From the NCBI GenBank assembly GCA_948146395.1, contig OX411551.1:50836997-50900996 (forward strand): a stretch of DNA of 64,000 bases, in the 5' to 3' direction. This DNA is from Fragum whitleyi (taxonomy: Eukaryota; Mollusca; Bivalvia; Cardiida; Cardiidae). The notes beneath the pieces are model-generated. The model saw only the letters and a program-made list of their open reading frames with translations, had not been told where the DNA came from and ran no database searches. Numbering within the stretch: the first letter of the stretch is position 1; every line of letters begins with the position of its first letter. Position numbers and translations under genes: made by a program. This document shows positions 11,915 to 23,212 of this stretch, in pieces.

Positions 11915-13284
11915 ACAAGAGTTGTCCGCGGACAACGTAGCTCGCCCAAACAGCTGCTTGTCACAAACAGCGCTTGACCGAAGACCGAAGTTCAAAGTGG
12001 TTTCTTCCAATGTTAAAGTCCATGATCTAATATATGTCTGTTTGAGTAGTAATTAAGAAATATAAAAACTTTTTTTGTTTTCATTGCATGTATAAGGTTA
12101 GGATAAAGTGAAAGACACAAGCAGATGAGGTTACCAATGTATCAAACATGAAGTTTTTCTTTAAAATTTTTCTAAGTCCAAAAAAGGTCAAGATCAAGGT
12201 CAAATTGTGAAGGACCTTGGTCTCTGTAGAAGCCTATCACCTAGTGAGTATGTGTATGAAAGTAATAATGTCCCTGAGTAAAGAAAGCATTTAGAAAATA
12301 TAAGCAAGGTTAAATTTTTGGTTAAAGTTTTTCAGTTTAAGTTTTTCCAAGTCCATAAAAGGTCAAGGTCAATGTCAAGGTCAAATTGTCAAGGCCCTTG
12401 GTTTCTGTTGAAAGCCTTTCATCTAGTGACTTTGTATATGAAGTAATGATGTCCCTAGGTTAAAGCATTCAGAAAATATAAGCAAGGTTAAAGATTTTGG
12501 TAAAAGAATTTCGGTTAAAGTATTTCTAAGTTCATAAAAGATCAATGTCAAATTATCAAGGACCTTGACCTCTCACAAAAGCCTATCACCTAATGAGTAT
12601 GTATATGAAGTAATGATGTCCCTAGGTTAAAGCATTCAGAAAATAATAAGCAAGTTAAAGTTTTTGGTTAAAGTTTTCAGTTAAAGTTTTTTTAAGTCCA
12701 CAAATGGTATGGGTCAAGGTCAAATTGTGAAGGACCTTGGTCTCTGGTGAAAGCCTATCACCTGGTGAGTATATATATGAAGCTATGATGTCCCTATGTT
12801 AGAGCATTAAAAAATATATGCAAGGTTAATGTTTTTGGTTAAAGATTTTTGGCTAAAGTTTTTCTAAGTCCACAAAGGGTCAATGTCAAGGTCAAATTGT
12901 CAAGGACCTTTGTCTATGGTGAAAGCCTATCACCTAATGAGTGTGCATATGAAGTAATGGTGTCTCTAGTTTAAAGCTTACAGAAAATATAAGCAAGGTT
13001 AAAGTTTTTTTGGTTAAAGGTTTTGGTTAAAGTTTTGCATTAAAGTTTTTTTTGAAAGGGTCAAGGTCACAGTCTAAAGGTCATTTCGACATGGATGTTG
13101 GTCTCAAATGAAAGCCTATGCCCTAATGAGTGTTTCTGTAAAAAATAAAGCCTCTGGGATAAATATTGATAGAAACAAAAAACTTTAACCTAATGCGGAC
13201 GCCGACACCGACGCTGACGCCGACGCCGACATCCGAGGGTATAACAATAGTTCTTCCGAGACTTTCGTCCCGGGCGAGCTAAAA
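11915..13284 (-). mobile_element. HINE family 2, complete, ~175-bp repeats
   Basis: In + strand order it begins ACAAGAG, the palindrome TTGTCCGCGGACAA and the sub-terminal repeat GCTCGCCC. It ends with GGGCGAGC followed by TAAAA. Between are about six ~175-bp units (AAGTCCA starts near 12174, 12348, 12530, 12693, 12867), each with 'GGTCAAGGTCAAATTGT-AAGGACCTTGGTCTC' and 'AAAGCCTATCACCT'. A GACGCC microsatellite lies at ~13195-13235 beside the right-hand end. By analogy with the Helentron at 18 kb, the microsatellite side is the 5' end, so the element lies on the - strand. It carries no protein and would depend on a Helentron Rep. Confidence 0.75.
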
Positions 13285-13306
13285 AGTATTAGTTGTTAGT
13301 TAGTTA

Positions 13307-13690
13307 CAGTTAATAACATCGTGAAATTTACACTCAATCCTCATTCAGTGGCGATCCAAACATTCCAAAGATTCTCTCATATCACTCGAAAACGCTCCGA
13401 AATCATTCAAACACATTTCAAATTATTCAAAGCGATCAACATTTCATTCAAATCGCTCAAATTATTCCACTATTATACGGGATGTTGTTAATTTTACAGA
13501 TGAATGATCCATGAAGTTTTAGTCCTAAAGGGAGGTAATAAAAAACTAATTTCGTAAAGATTGCCGAAATTGGCGATATTGTATTAACCCCCCCCCCTTA
13601 ATTACAATCAAAACTCGATCCTTCCACTCATTCAATTCCATACGTTAAGTTGGCAATATAATTCTAACTACAGCTTTGTTTCAGCTCTTG
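13307..13690. mobile_element. CAGT-ended MITE, diverged copy
   Basis: The left end is TTACAGTTAATAACATCGTGAAAT. The interior has 'CATTCAAA-CGCTC' phrases and the 'GGGAGGTAAT ... GCGATATTG' core. The right end is diverged ('GTTGGCAATATAATTCTAACT'). It is the same family as 30897-31321 and 57281-57731. Confidence 0.65.
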
Positions 13691-14384
13691 TGGTGTCATT
13701 TTGCTGGCTGTTTGGTGAATACTGTAAAATAACTTCATTTTCAAATTGACATCTAAAAAAATATGGATCTGCACATGCAGTATACCAGATTCAACCAGTC
13801 CCGATTCAAGGAAATTGAAAGCGCTAGCTTCTGCGTTAAGGATATTGTAGGCTCTCGCTTTCCGAAAATGATAAGTAGCTTGTCAGCAAAAATGTCTGGA
13901 CCAAGAGCTTACTTTCAAGATGACTTGTATAGAGAAAATAGCCTATATTTTTCTCATAATCGACAGGATTTAATTCATCCCAGCCAACTTAGTTTGCTAT
14001 GAGTGTTACCTCGCCCCAGATCGAGCAACTTGCGAAAACGTAAACCGTTTGGTTAAGTTAGCGAGCGCTTTCGTATCTCACGCTTATTGCTAATTTTGGG
14101 CATTAAAGTTTCAATAAATTAAAGTTCGGATGTTAGTCCTATATGAACCACGGACTTGCTCAGTAAATGTATGATGTATCCATTTGTCTAACACGCAAGA
14201 TCTTAATGGTCTTTTGTGCATACATATTGTTGATAGGTCATGATCTTAGTTGGCAAGGTAAAGAACGAGGGTTCGAGTCCGATTATCCACGATTATTAAT
14301 TTTTGAATAAGAATAATGTGTGTCAAAATGCTTCTTTGTGTAACATACAGGACTGTGTACTTCTAACCATTGTAGAAACGGGAA
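13691..14384. other. Intergenic, no gene seen
   Basis: A 79-residue frame at 13763-14002 has no recognisable domain or splice context. A B-box-like GGGTTCGAGTCC near 14269 is isolated. Confidence 0.45.
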
Positions 14385-14990
14385 TTAAGCCTAGTTACAT
14401 TTAGCTTACGGGGCCCGAACGGCGCCCGTAACTCGCCGTATCCTCGCCGGTGCCCGTGCGGTGGCTTACGGTGTCCATGCGATCATCGCAAGGTTTTACG
14501 GATGCCATGGACACTTGCGATTTTGTATGAAAATTAGTTATACAAGTTTTATTTTTAAAAAAAAATCGCAAGACCGCGCGGAGACCGTGTCCTGTAGACA
14601 CGCCGTATATGCATCGCACGATCGCCGCACGCTCATCGCACGGCGACCGTGCGATGTTTTGCCTTTAAGTCTTTGACGGATCATTGTACGATCGCCGCGC
14701 GGGTACCGTGCGATAATCGGATGGTGGTCGCAAGGTTTACAGTGCAAATAATTGATAAATCGCACGGACTTCGTGCGATGATCGCACGATTAACTTGAGA
14801 TCGCCGCACGGACACCTCAATAATTCTTGTCACAATTTTATGAAAATCCGTGCGGACACTGCACGATTTTGTGAACACATACGCGGTAGAAAATAAAATC
14901 GAACGATGTCAAACATATCATACAAGAAATCGCAGACTGCGATATCGTACGGCGACCGTGGCAAATGTAAACTAGGCTTTAGGTTTTGTG
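14385..14990. mobile_element. Foldback element rich in CGCACGG palindromes
   Basis: The outer ends AAGCCTAGTTACATTTA (14388) and TAAACTAGGCTTTA (about 14967) are inverted copies. The inside is GC-rich compared with its surroundings and holds more than a dozen short units such as ATCGCACG, CCGTGCGAT, ACCGTGCGATAATCG and GATCGCCGCACG in both orientations. The 65-75-residue frames here are by-products of the repeat. No protein is expected. Confidence 0.65.
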
Positions 14991-15589
14991 GGGGAACGGT
15001 GGTGCTAACAACTGTGCGACATTTAGTTGGTTTTTTTTTTACTTAATTTTCGGTCTTTTGGTCCATCCTTTTATCCGTCCGTATGTCCGTATTTTTGATT
15101 GACTTTTTTTTCATTCTGGCTTTTCACCTGATTTTACATCCATACAGAAAATTAGTTTGTATATTTATTATTCTCAAACTTGTTAATCGGGTTCAGATGG
15201 GGAAAAAAAGTTAATTATATGTACACGTATGTAACGCTAGTATTACATGTTGTTCTATCTTCAACGCAATATTTGAGAATTCAAATGTGTTGCAGACAAG
15301 TGTAGGACAAAACCCCGACAGGACAAGACCCACCGGTACAAAACCTCACCAGACCAAACCCCGCCAATACATATTTTAGCGTAAGAGTTGAAAGTGTAAG
15401 TGCTATTTAAAAGTATATTTATTTATTCATTTAATTCTGTTATTCTTTTACCACACAATTCCATTTTAAAGAGTATTGCAAAGGACAATTAGAATGTACC
15501 TTATAAATATAAAGTTGAAAATAAAGCGAAAAAAACTCTTTAAGTGATTTGTTTCTTTGTTTGAATGAGATTTTTTCACCGATTTTATA
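14991..15589. other. Non-coding, GGACAAAACCCCG inverted motif
   Basis: GGACAAAACCCCG at about 15305 recurs inverted at about 16046 (CGGGGTTTTGTCC), so the two may bound a ~760-bp TIR element that also contains the SINE fragment at 15590. Short runs of 'ACAARACCNCRC' follow the left end. No gene. Confidence 0.35.
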
Positions 15590-15795
15590 TGACTGGAGCA
15601 CCTAATAATGAATTGATGATATTCCTCACACCAGAACTACCATTACGTCTTTTTCAAGACTCCAGCTGCTTTCCCGCATGATTACGATCACCATCCGATT
15701 GGTGGGGGGCAAATAGTCGGAATGATGATTCCTCCATTGGGAATTGAACCTGGTATCTTAAGATTTACAGTCTGCGCGCAATGCTTATCTTTGAC
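15590..15795 (-). mobile_element. Degenerate SINE, minus strand
   Basis: Read on the - strand it has a tRNA-like start (GCGCGCAGACTGTAAATCTTA, B-box GGTTCAATTCC), then 'CACCAATCGG', 'GTAATGGTAGTTCTGGTG' and 'TTCATTATTAGGTGCTCCAG', all matching the SINE at 11591. The 3' tail is missing. Confidence 0.65.
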
Positions 15796-18009
15796 AGATA
15801 TTAAACCAACTTTAAAACAAGATGTTTACTATTGTATAGTTTAAAGGAAAAAACTATTAAATTAGTAACTGGAATTTTTCACAATCACTGCTTCAACAAA
15901 GTAAAGAAGGAGTCAAAATCTGAAGAAAAAAAATCTATTCAAATGATTTTGATGATATGATTTAAAACTGAATGGTGATATTCATTAATTGTATGAAAAT
16001 ATAATTGAATCACTATAGATTCCACTCAATATATTCATATGAAAGAGTACCGGGGTTTTGTCCAACTTGCCAAATGTAATGGCACCTATTTATTTTCAAT
16101 ATTTTTTTCATTTGTATACATAATGAATCCGGCATAATACAATGAATGGAAATTTTGATACATTTTCGAAATATTTCAAAACAAAAATTCTCTGCAATTT
16201 CATTTTATAATGAGTGTGTGCCAGATTTACATGCGTTTCTTAGAAGCCAAAATAATAAGATACTGGTACATATCATATAAGACCATTTATTTCATGGTTC
16301 AATTAATGAATGTACAGGTCTGCGTTTTGCCCATGGACGTTTTTGCTAGGACCTTTTGGCTAGGGCGTTTTGGTCATGACGGTTTTGCCACGAAGGATAT
16401 GGCCAATATATTTTCAAAGTAGGATCTTTTGGGCAAAACATGTATTATGAGAGGAAATGAGATTATATGTGACCATTTATTTTCATATTTTTTTTTCTTA
16501 ATTAACTCATTGTCCACACAAGAAGTTTACTTTCGATATTCAGTTATTTTGACATATACAAAAGTTTGAGAGAAAATGAGACAGTTTCTATTAGTATTTA
16601 TACACTCAACTTTTAGTCAAATATTTGATGTATACTACGGATTGCTTTTGAATTTCCCCTTTTACTTAATGATTTATCCTTTTTGTGATATTTTCTTTAT
16701 TCATTTATTTTTTTTTCTTATTGAGGTCTTGATTTTAGACTTAGTCCATTTCCTTTTTTATCATAATAGTGAATATTATATCTTTTCGTAATCATTATCG
16801 AACTAGACAACCTAAAAGGGACATGTTTTTAACTTTTAAAAAATCATATACATGTTTTTTTAATTTATTGGGATATGAAATATTGGGTAATGAAACTAAA
16901 AACAAAATCATTTTGTATGAAATCTCGAAGCTGATTTATTCGTAAAGTGATACATGTAGTAGTTTGGGTGCCATGCCTCAATAAATAAAAAAAATATCTC
17001 TCCATACCTCAATGAATTCAAAGAAATATTCTCTTTATATCTTATTACATAATGATACTAAATGATCAAATGAAATATTTTTCTACAGTTATACAGTTCC
17101 ATGGAGTAATGGCTTAACGGGCGCATAGACAATAACTGCGTACTAAAAGTTGTTCTCATCGGGGAATGAAACCAATATCCAAGCAACTAAAAATGCAAGG
17201 AACACAAATAAATTGAATTATATAAATGTTACTGATAATGATAACCGATCTAGTGAAACATATATTTGATATTTTTACCTTTGGCATATTTCTTTCTGGC
17301 ATTTTGTACTACATTGAATTTCGCACTAGTCAAAAAAATGTAGTAATCTAAATGTCTTCAAATAAAAAGAATTATCTACCGATCAATCATTCTGAATGAT
17401 TCTATGATCTCTATATATGTGTGTAAATATATAACGTTATTTTTTAAAAATAGATTAAGTTCTCTATCAGCCCTGTTGATATTAAATCATTTATTCAATT
17501 CTACAGTAATGTTTAAGGTTAGCTATTGAAATATCGAGTGTCATAAAACTCGATGACAGGTATACACAGGAAATTGGTCAGACTTTAATTGTCCAATCAA
17601 TGTTATTTTTTTGTTTCACACATATTTGCCCCTTTAGGGTAAAATAACCGTGGTCAGTTAATTTAGAAGTGATCGTTGATTTAAAAAGATGTGAAAAAAG
17701 TGGATAAATGGCTCATTTAAATCAATCGGATACTTGATGTTATTCATAGCAATTCTATACATAATGGATCTTTCGTTTGCTTTTTATTTATTTCTTATAT
17801 ATTGTTTATTTTCAAACAGGAATCTTTCAAATAAATTCCCTTCCTTAACACTAGAATTATCACGAAAAAGTCGCCTATTCATACATTCATTTTATAAAGT
17901 TAAAAATAGGATAATCTAACAAGTGCGTGTGACGTCACGGAAACACTAATGAATTATAAAGAAAAAATGTGAAAAAAGGTAGGAAAACACAATAAATACT
18001 CAATCATTA
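15796..18009. other. Non-coding, AT-rich; palindromic MITE remnant near 16865-17050
   Basis: No exon or domain was found. The 16865-17050 stretch has 'GGTAATGAAACTAAAAACAAAATC' on the left and 'CATACCTCAATGAATTCAAAGAAATA' on the right, matching the foldback family at 54193 and 59365. The 16310-16400 stretch has several short 'GTTTTGGC/CGTTTTG' repeats of unknown meaning. A 71-residue hydrophobic frame at 16576 is AT-driven. Confidence 0.4.
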
Positions 18010-18010
18010 T

Positions 18011-18044
18011 TATACCCCCCACCTACGAAGTAGAGGGGGGTATA
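18011..18044 (+). repeat. Helentron 5' terminal repeat and hairpin
   Basis: TATACCCCCC and GGGGGGTATA face each other across a 14-base loop, giving a 10-bp perfect stem at the 5' end. The left arm plus ACC is the sub-terminal inverted repeat shared with the 3' end. It is a likely Rep recognition site (inference from Helentron biology). Confidence 0.8.
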
Positions 18045-18055
18045 TTGGTTTCACC

Positions 18056-18134
18056 ATGTCTGTCTGTCTGTCCATCCGTCCGTCCGTCCGTCCGCCCTTC
18101 ATCCGTCCGTCCATCCGTCCGTCCGTCTGTAGAC
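18056..18134 (+). repeat. CTGT/CCGTC microsatellite
   Basis: Runs of CTGTC, then CCATCCGTCCGT units, directly follow the 5' hairpin. The same CCGTC-type microsatellite sits next to one end of each HINE in this window (e.g. 53095-53140, 61263-61290, 62920-62950), tying them to the Helentron layout. Confidence 0.85.
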
Positions 18135-18615
18135 CTTTTCGTTTCCGGACTCTAACTTCAGAACCAAGTGACCTACAATCATGAAACTTTATGCAATGTT
18201 GCTTATGACCCAAGGAAGTGCCCTATTGTTTTGGGGTCACATAGGTCAAAGGTCAAGGTCACAGTCAGCCTTTTTTCAATTTTCGTTTCCGGACTCTTAC
18301 TTAATGACCAAGTGACCTACAATCATGAAACTTTATGCAAATGTTGCTTATGACCCAAGGAAGTGCCCTATTGTTTTGGGGTCACATAGGTCAAAGGTCA
18401 AGGTCACAGTCAGCCTTTTTTCAATTTTCGTTTCCGGACTCTTACTTGAGAACCAAGTGACCTACAATCATGAAACTTTATGCTAATGTTGCTTATGACC
18501 CAAGGAAGTGGCCTATTATTTTTGGGTCACATAGGTGAAAGGTCAAGGTCACAATCAATTGGTTTACAGTCAATTTTCTTATTTCGAAATTTAGTTCAAA
18601 GGTCAAGGTCACAGT
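18135..18615 (+). repeat. Helentron leader repeats (~144 bp) with nuclear-receptor half-sites
   Basis: Three units start with TCGTTTCCGGACTC near 18139, 18283 and 18427. Each has AAGTGACCTACAATCATGAA, TTGCTTATGACCCAAGGAAG and then GGGTCACATAGGTCAAAGGT with CAAGGTCAC. The last block is AGGTCA-A-AGGTCA (DR1) followed directly by a third AGGTCA (18243-18261, 18388-18406; 18533-18551 with one change; a fourth variant ends near 18611). Being upstream of the coding start, these may act in transcription; that is inference. Confidence 0.85.
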
Positions 18616-19109
18616 CAATTTTTTCTAACTCAGGAAGCAATTATAAATCAATTATGAAAGATTATAATGTCTTATTGATTTTCTACTTTCAGAATATTGA
18701 TGTCATGCCCCACGTTGCTGAAAAGGAAACAGAGAGCCTACAGCATACACCTTAATACAAATGACTTAATAGCAGGAATGAAACATTCCCAAATTAATAA
18801 ACTTGAATAACATCAGTGTTTCTTTTTAAAAGGTTTTTAATTACTATATAAATTTACCTCTAATGAATAAGTTTAATTGCTGCAAAATTTGCATTTTGAA
18901 CATATTCATTATTGGTAAAGTATGAAAGAAAAGTATCTTTTTCACAGGGATGTTATGTCTTGATCATTCATTTGGGAATCCATTAATGGCAAAAAATGTT
19001 ATCTGGGTTAATGGTTTGTATGCAGATGGCTTTTTTGTCATGTCAGCTTATTATGAATTTTGCAGTTAACCTACAGTATGTCTATTTTCAGATTTAGAGT
19101 AGTTTCAAA
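18616..19109 (+). other. Helentron 5' leader without repeats
   Basis: AT-rich sequence between the leader repeats and the first coding frame. Possible acceptor sites (e.g. TTTTCAG near 19090, just before the first ATG) suggest a 5' intron, as for other eukaryotic Helentrons. This is not provable here. Confidence 0.35.
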
Positions 19110-19352
19110 ATGCCCAAAACAAAGAGAAAATCTCACAGAAAACTAAAGTTAGAAGACCGTGAGAGAAAAAGACTAGCTGATCAAGATACTGGTCAGCATG
19201 AGATTCCAGAAAATGAATCTGTTGAGAAATTGTACTGTAGTGAAAATAGTGTTACGAAGTCAATAAATCAGTCTGTCAATTGTGAAGAACAATCACAAGA
19301 ACAAACAAATAACAATGAACAAGAAGGTGATCAAAAAGTGAGAGGGGGGTGA
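19110..19352 (+). pseudogene. Helentron ORF segment 1: basic N-terminus
   Basis: Starts MPKTKRKSHRKLKLEDRERK, a strongly basic stretch suited to nuclear import or DNA contact. A run of polar Glu/Asn/Gln-rich sequence follows. The frame ends at a TGA caused by an apparent extra base in AGGGGGGT. From 19351 the +1 frame continues with the same composition to a TAG at 19510. The ATG at 19110 follows an acceptor-like TTTTCAG and is the first good start. Confidence 0.75.
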
Positions 19353-20658
19353 AAAAAAAGAATTAAGGTTATATACAGACAATCCTATAGTGCAAGAGTC
19401 CTCTGTGGTTCAAAACAATGAAAATCCTACAGAGAATAAAACAAAGACTAAGAAAAAAGAAGTGATAAATGATGAAAAGAGTACCCTAAACACTGGAGAA
19501 AAGGGGTTATAGAAAGACAAACCAAAACCACAGTGCTCTGATGAGAACAATGTGGTTACTCGAACAAAACAATTTGTGACTGATGTTGGAAAAAATGATA
19601 CAAAGCCTGATGAAAACAAATTGGAAAAAGTTGTAAATAAAAGAAATGACTCTAAGACAAGTGAAACAAGGTTACATACAGACAGCCCAGAACAGCCAGA
19701 GGATTATGTAATACAAAACACAAAGAATCAGATAGACAAAAATGATCAAGCTAGCACCAGTGAAATAAAGTTGGGAGGAGAAAACCTAAAACATTCACAT
19801 TCAAATACAAGTGAAACAGGCGAAGAAAATGAAAGTTCAGAACTTATAAGTCAATACTTCAAGGATCAAAGGAAGGGAGAGAGAAAAGCAGCCTATGCTA
19901 GGGAAAAAAGACAACATTTGTCATATAGACAAAGGGAGCAAGCAAACAATACAAAATTAAAATCTGTGAAAAGGCAAAATCAAGATTATTCTATGAAAGA
20001 AAAAGAATATAATACAAAATATAGACAGAAAAAGAGACAAGATCAAAGTGTTAAAGATAAGGAGAGAGCCTACAACACAAAATTTCGCGAAGAAAAAAGA
20101 CAAGATCAAAGTGTTAAAGATAAGGAGAGAGCCTACAACACACAATTTCGTGAAATAAAGAAACAAGATCAAAATGTTAAAGATAAGGAAAGGGTCTATA
20201 ATACAAAATTTCGTGGAGAAAAAAGGCAAGATCATATTGTTAAAGATAAGGAGAGGGCCTATAATACAAAATTTCGTGAAGAAAAAAGACGAGATCAAAT
20301 TGTTAAAGATAAGGAGAGAGCTTACAACACAAAATTTCGTGAAATAAAGAAACAAGATCAAAGTGTTAAAGATAAGGAGAGAGCTTACAACACAAAATTT
20401 AGAAAAAATAAGAAACAAGATCCAAATGTTAAAGATAAGGAAAGGGTCTATAACACAAAATTTCGTGGAGAAAAAAGACAAGATCAATGTGTTAGAGATA
20501 AGGAGAGAGCTTACAACAAAAATTTCGTGGAGAAAAAAGACAAGATCAAATTGTTAAAGATAAGGAGAGAGCTTACAACACAAAATTTCGTGGAGAAAAA
20601 AGACAGGATCAATGTGTTAGAGAGAAGGAGAGAGCCTACAACACAAAATCTCGTGTAG
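19353..20658 (+). pseudogene. Helentron ORF segment 2: 21-residue tandem repeats
   Basis: From 19552 to 20658 the frame is open (one TAG upstream at 19510). After a polar linker it enters tandem units of 63 bp / 21 residues, type KDKERAYNTKFREEKRQDQ plus two variable residues. Repeats run ~20040-20730; the last units continue in another frame after a one-base loss near 20520. Each unit has a Lys/Arg/Glu-rich helical part and a YNTKFR block. Units differ by only a few bases, so copy number has changed recently. Role unknown; a charged coiled or DNA/RNA-binding arm is possible. Confidence 0.85.
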
Positions 20659-21653
20659 AAAAAAGACACGTTCAAAATGTTAAAGATAAAGAAAAGGTCT
20701 ATAACACACAATTTAGGGAAGGAATGAGACTAGACAGAAGTTTTCAGGAAAGGGAAAGAATTTATAATGCTTTGTTTCGTGCAGAGAAAAAGCAAAATGA
20801 AACTGTCAAAGTAAACGAGAGACAGTATAATACTAGGGTACGTAAAGAGAAAAGAAATGACTTTTGGACTAGAGAAAGGGAAAAGTGTGTTGATGCTCTG
20901 AAGCGAAAAAGTAAGAGAAATGATTTGAATTTCAGAGAAAAGGAAAATGAAAATGATGTTATATCTAGAAAAAGAAAAAGACAATCATCTTTGGTCAGAG
21001 CAAATGAGAATTACAGAGAATCCATGCGAAAACGTGTCAGAAGAGAGGGTCCAGAAGAGGAAAAAGGTGTTATTCAAAAATTCAAAAATGATATTCAGGA
21101 AGGCCCTACATTTGTATGCACAGTAGGCATGAGGCTTCTGAAATTCAGTACAGTAGTCAAATTCAAAGATAGTGACTTTGATAAACAAAGACAGTTAATT
21201 GACAATTGTCGAACAAAATATGTATCGGTCGATGGCAGAGAATATATTTGCACCACATGCAAAAGTTATTTGCTAAAAGGAGAAACACCGTATCTAGCTT
21301 CTGTTAATGGCTTACAAGTAGAGGAAGTTCCTCAGACTCTGAAAGACCTGAATCAGCTTGAAGCAGCTTTTATTTCTCGACGGATACAATTCATGAAACT
21401 AATCGCTTTACCACGTGGCAAACAAAAGGCAGTACATGGTTGTGTGGTCAATGTGCCAGTTGAACCAACAGAAATGGCTTCAGTTCTACCAAGACTTCCC
21501 TCCCCTAGCAGTATGGTATGTGTAAAACTGAAAAGAAAGCTGCAGTATAGAGGACATAGCTACATGCAGAATATTAAACCCAAAGCGATTATTGAATCTC
21601 TACACCTTCTTAAAGACACCCTAAAAACGAACTGTACAGTGATATACATATAA
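20659..21653 (+). pseudogene. Helentron ORF segment 3: repeat end and DUF6570-like region
   Basis: Carries the last diverged repeats (ERERIYNALFRAEKKQNE, NERQYNTRVRKEKRND) and a basic stretch. It then has the conserved block NCRTKYVSVDGREYICTTCK with YLLKGETPYLASVNGL, EVPQTLKDLNQLEAAFISRR and GKQKAVHGCVVNVPVEP. This Cys-containing region before Rep matches the DUF6570-type domain common in Helitron proteins. The frame breaks near 21640; an acidic linker (many D/E/N) continues in the next frame. Confidence 0.8.
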
Positions 21654-23212
21654 ATGATAATTGGGATACTGAAAGCAGTAAGCAAGAATCAGAGCTGTGG
21701 GATTCATTAGTTGGAAATGATAGAGACAGTAAAAATGAACATAATGATGATGAACACACTGAAACTACAGACGAAAACAATAATGAAGAAGACCAGGAAG
21801 CAGAAGATGAGAGAAGTCGGCTAAGTGGGATTCCTTTTGACACTTTCTTAATGCCCAAAGATTTCACAACAAACTCTTATTTCATCTTGAGTATAGCTCC
21901 TGGGGAAGGTAAAAAACCTCAAGGAATGGAGAGTGATGTTCATTCAGAAGAATTGAGTTTTCCAACACTTTTTCCGAGTGGTCGATTTGGATATTCATAC
22001 ACAAGACCAAGAAAATTAAGTTTGAAGAAATACTTCCAGTCAAGATTATTACATTGTGATGGTCGTTTTGCCAAAAGTATTGACTATCTATTTTATGCCC
22101 AGTACAGGTGTGAAGCGAAAGATATTAAGGACAGTCTTTCTATAGCATTGCGTAAAGGAAAAGGTGATCCTCTGACTGCAAAGGCTGTCAAAGAGAAAAT
22201 ATCTAACTTGGCCAGAAATGACTTAGGATATCACTTTCTTCAAAAAATACGTGGATCACCTGCATTCTTCAACAAGCTGCTGTATGATCTCCTAGGAATG
22301 ATTCGTCAGCTGGAACCTTGTACTTGGTTTATAACATTATCATCGGCCGACTTGAAATGGACAGATACCATAAGAGTGATATCTAAACAGCAAGGGTTAA
22401 ATCTATCGGATGAGGAAATAGAAAAGTTATCTTGGGAAGAAAGATGTAAATTCTTGAGATCGAACCCGGTCACAGCTGCTACTCATTTTGAGGACAGGTT
22501 ACAGCTTTTCATGAAACTAATTCTAATGAACAAAAAAATCAATCCTTTAGGAGACATTCTCGACTTTAAATATCGTATCGAGTTCCAGCAACGTGGATCC
22601 CCACATGTCCACATGCTGGCCTGGGTTAGAAATGCTCCAACCTTTGATGACAACACAACAGAAGAGGTCAAGGATTTTGTAGACCAACATATTACCTGCT
22701 CGTTACCAAAGGATGACCCAACACTACATGATTTGTTGTGGACTGTTCAAAGACACACTCACACAGTTGCTTGTAGGAAACATGGTACAACCTGTCGATT
22801 TCATTTTCCTAGACCACCACTCAGAGAGACAATTGCTGTGAAATCAGTTGATACTCCTAGTGCAACTTTAAAGGAGACTTATATAGAGGTATTACAGTTG
22901 GTTCAAAAACAACTTGAATCAATTGATCTCACCGAAGAATTTAGTTTAGAAAGCATACTAAAGCAAGTCAATGTTAGTGAAGACATGTATTTGAATGCAG
23001 TAAAGTGGATCAAAACTAAAAGTGGACAGCCTGCTATACTTTTGAAAAGAGAAGTAGGAGAAGTATATGTGAATAATTATAATTCTTTTCTAATGAAGGC
23101 TTGGGAGGTAAATCTCGATGTACAATATGTGACCGATGTGTATTCCTGCATCATGTATGTCGCGTCATATGTGTCCAAACCGGAGAAAACTCTAGGAGAT
23201 ATTCTAAAATGA
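21654..23212 (+). pseudogene. Helentron ORF segment 4: Rep HUH nuclease
   Basis: The Helitron_like_N/Rep domain that nicks and joins single DNA strands. Visible landmarks: FPTLFPSGRFGYSYTRPRKL at the start, WFITLSSADLKW, the HUH metal site in RGSPHVHMLAWV (~22590-22625), CRKHGTTCRFHFPRPP, and the two-tyrosine active site YVASYVSKP (~23157-23183). The Y-x3-Y spacing is intact. A TGA at 23210-23212 interrupts the protein; translation resumes in the same frame with VSASSKHLGAKASMKSIAKK. All catalytic residues are still present. Confidence 0.92.

Noticed and set aside
14225..14292. tRNA-like stretch with GGGTTCGAGTCC
   Set aside because: Only the B-box fits; no acceptor or anticodon stem could be drawn.
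14401..14878. Several overlapping Arg/His-rich frames on both strands
   Set aside because: By-products of the CGCACGG palindromes.
16576..16791. 71-residue hydrophobic frame
   Set aside because: Phe/Ile/Leu richness follows from T-rich DNA; no start context or neighbours.
19957..20984. Minus-strand hydrophobic repeat protein opposite the Helentron repeats
   Set aside because: Antisense shadow of the Lys/Arg/Glu-rich repeats; the + strand carries the real domains.
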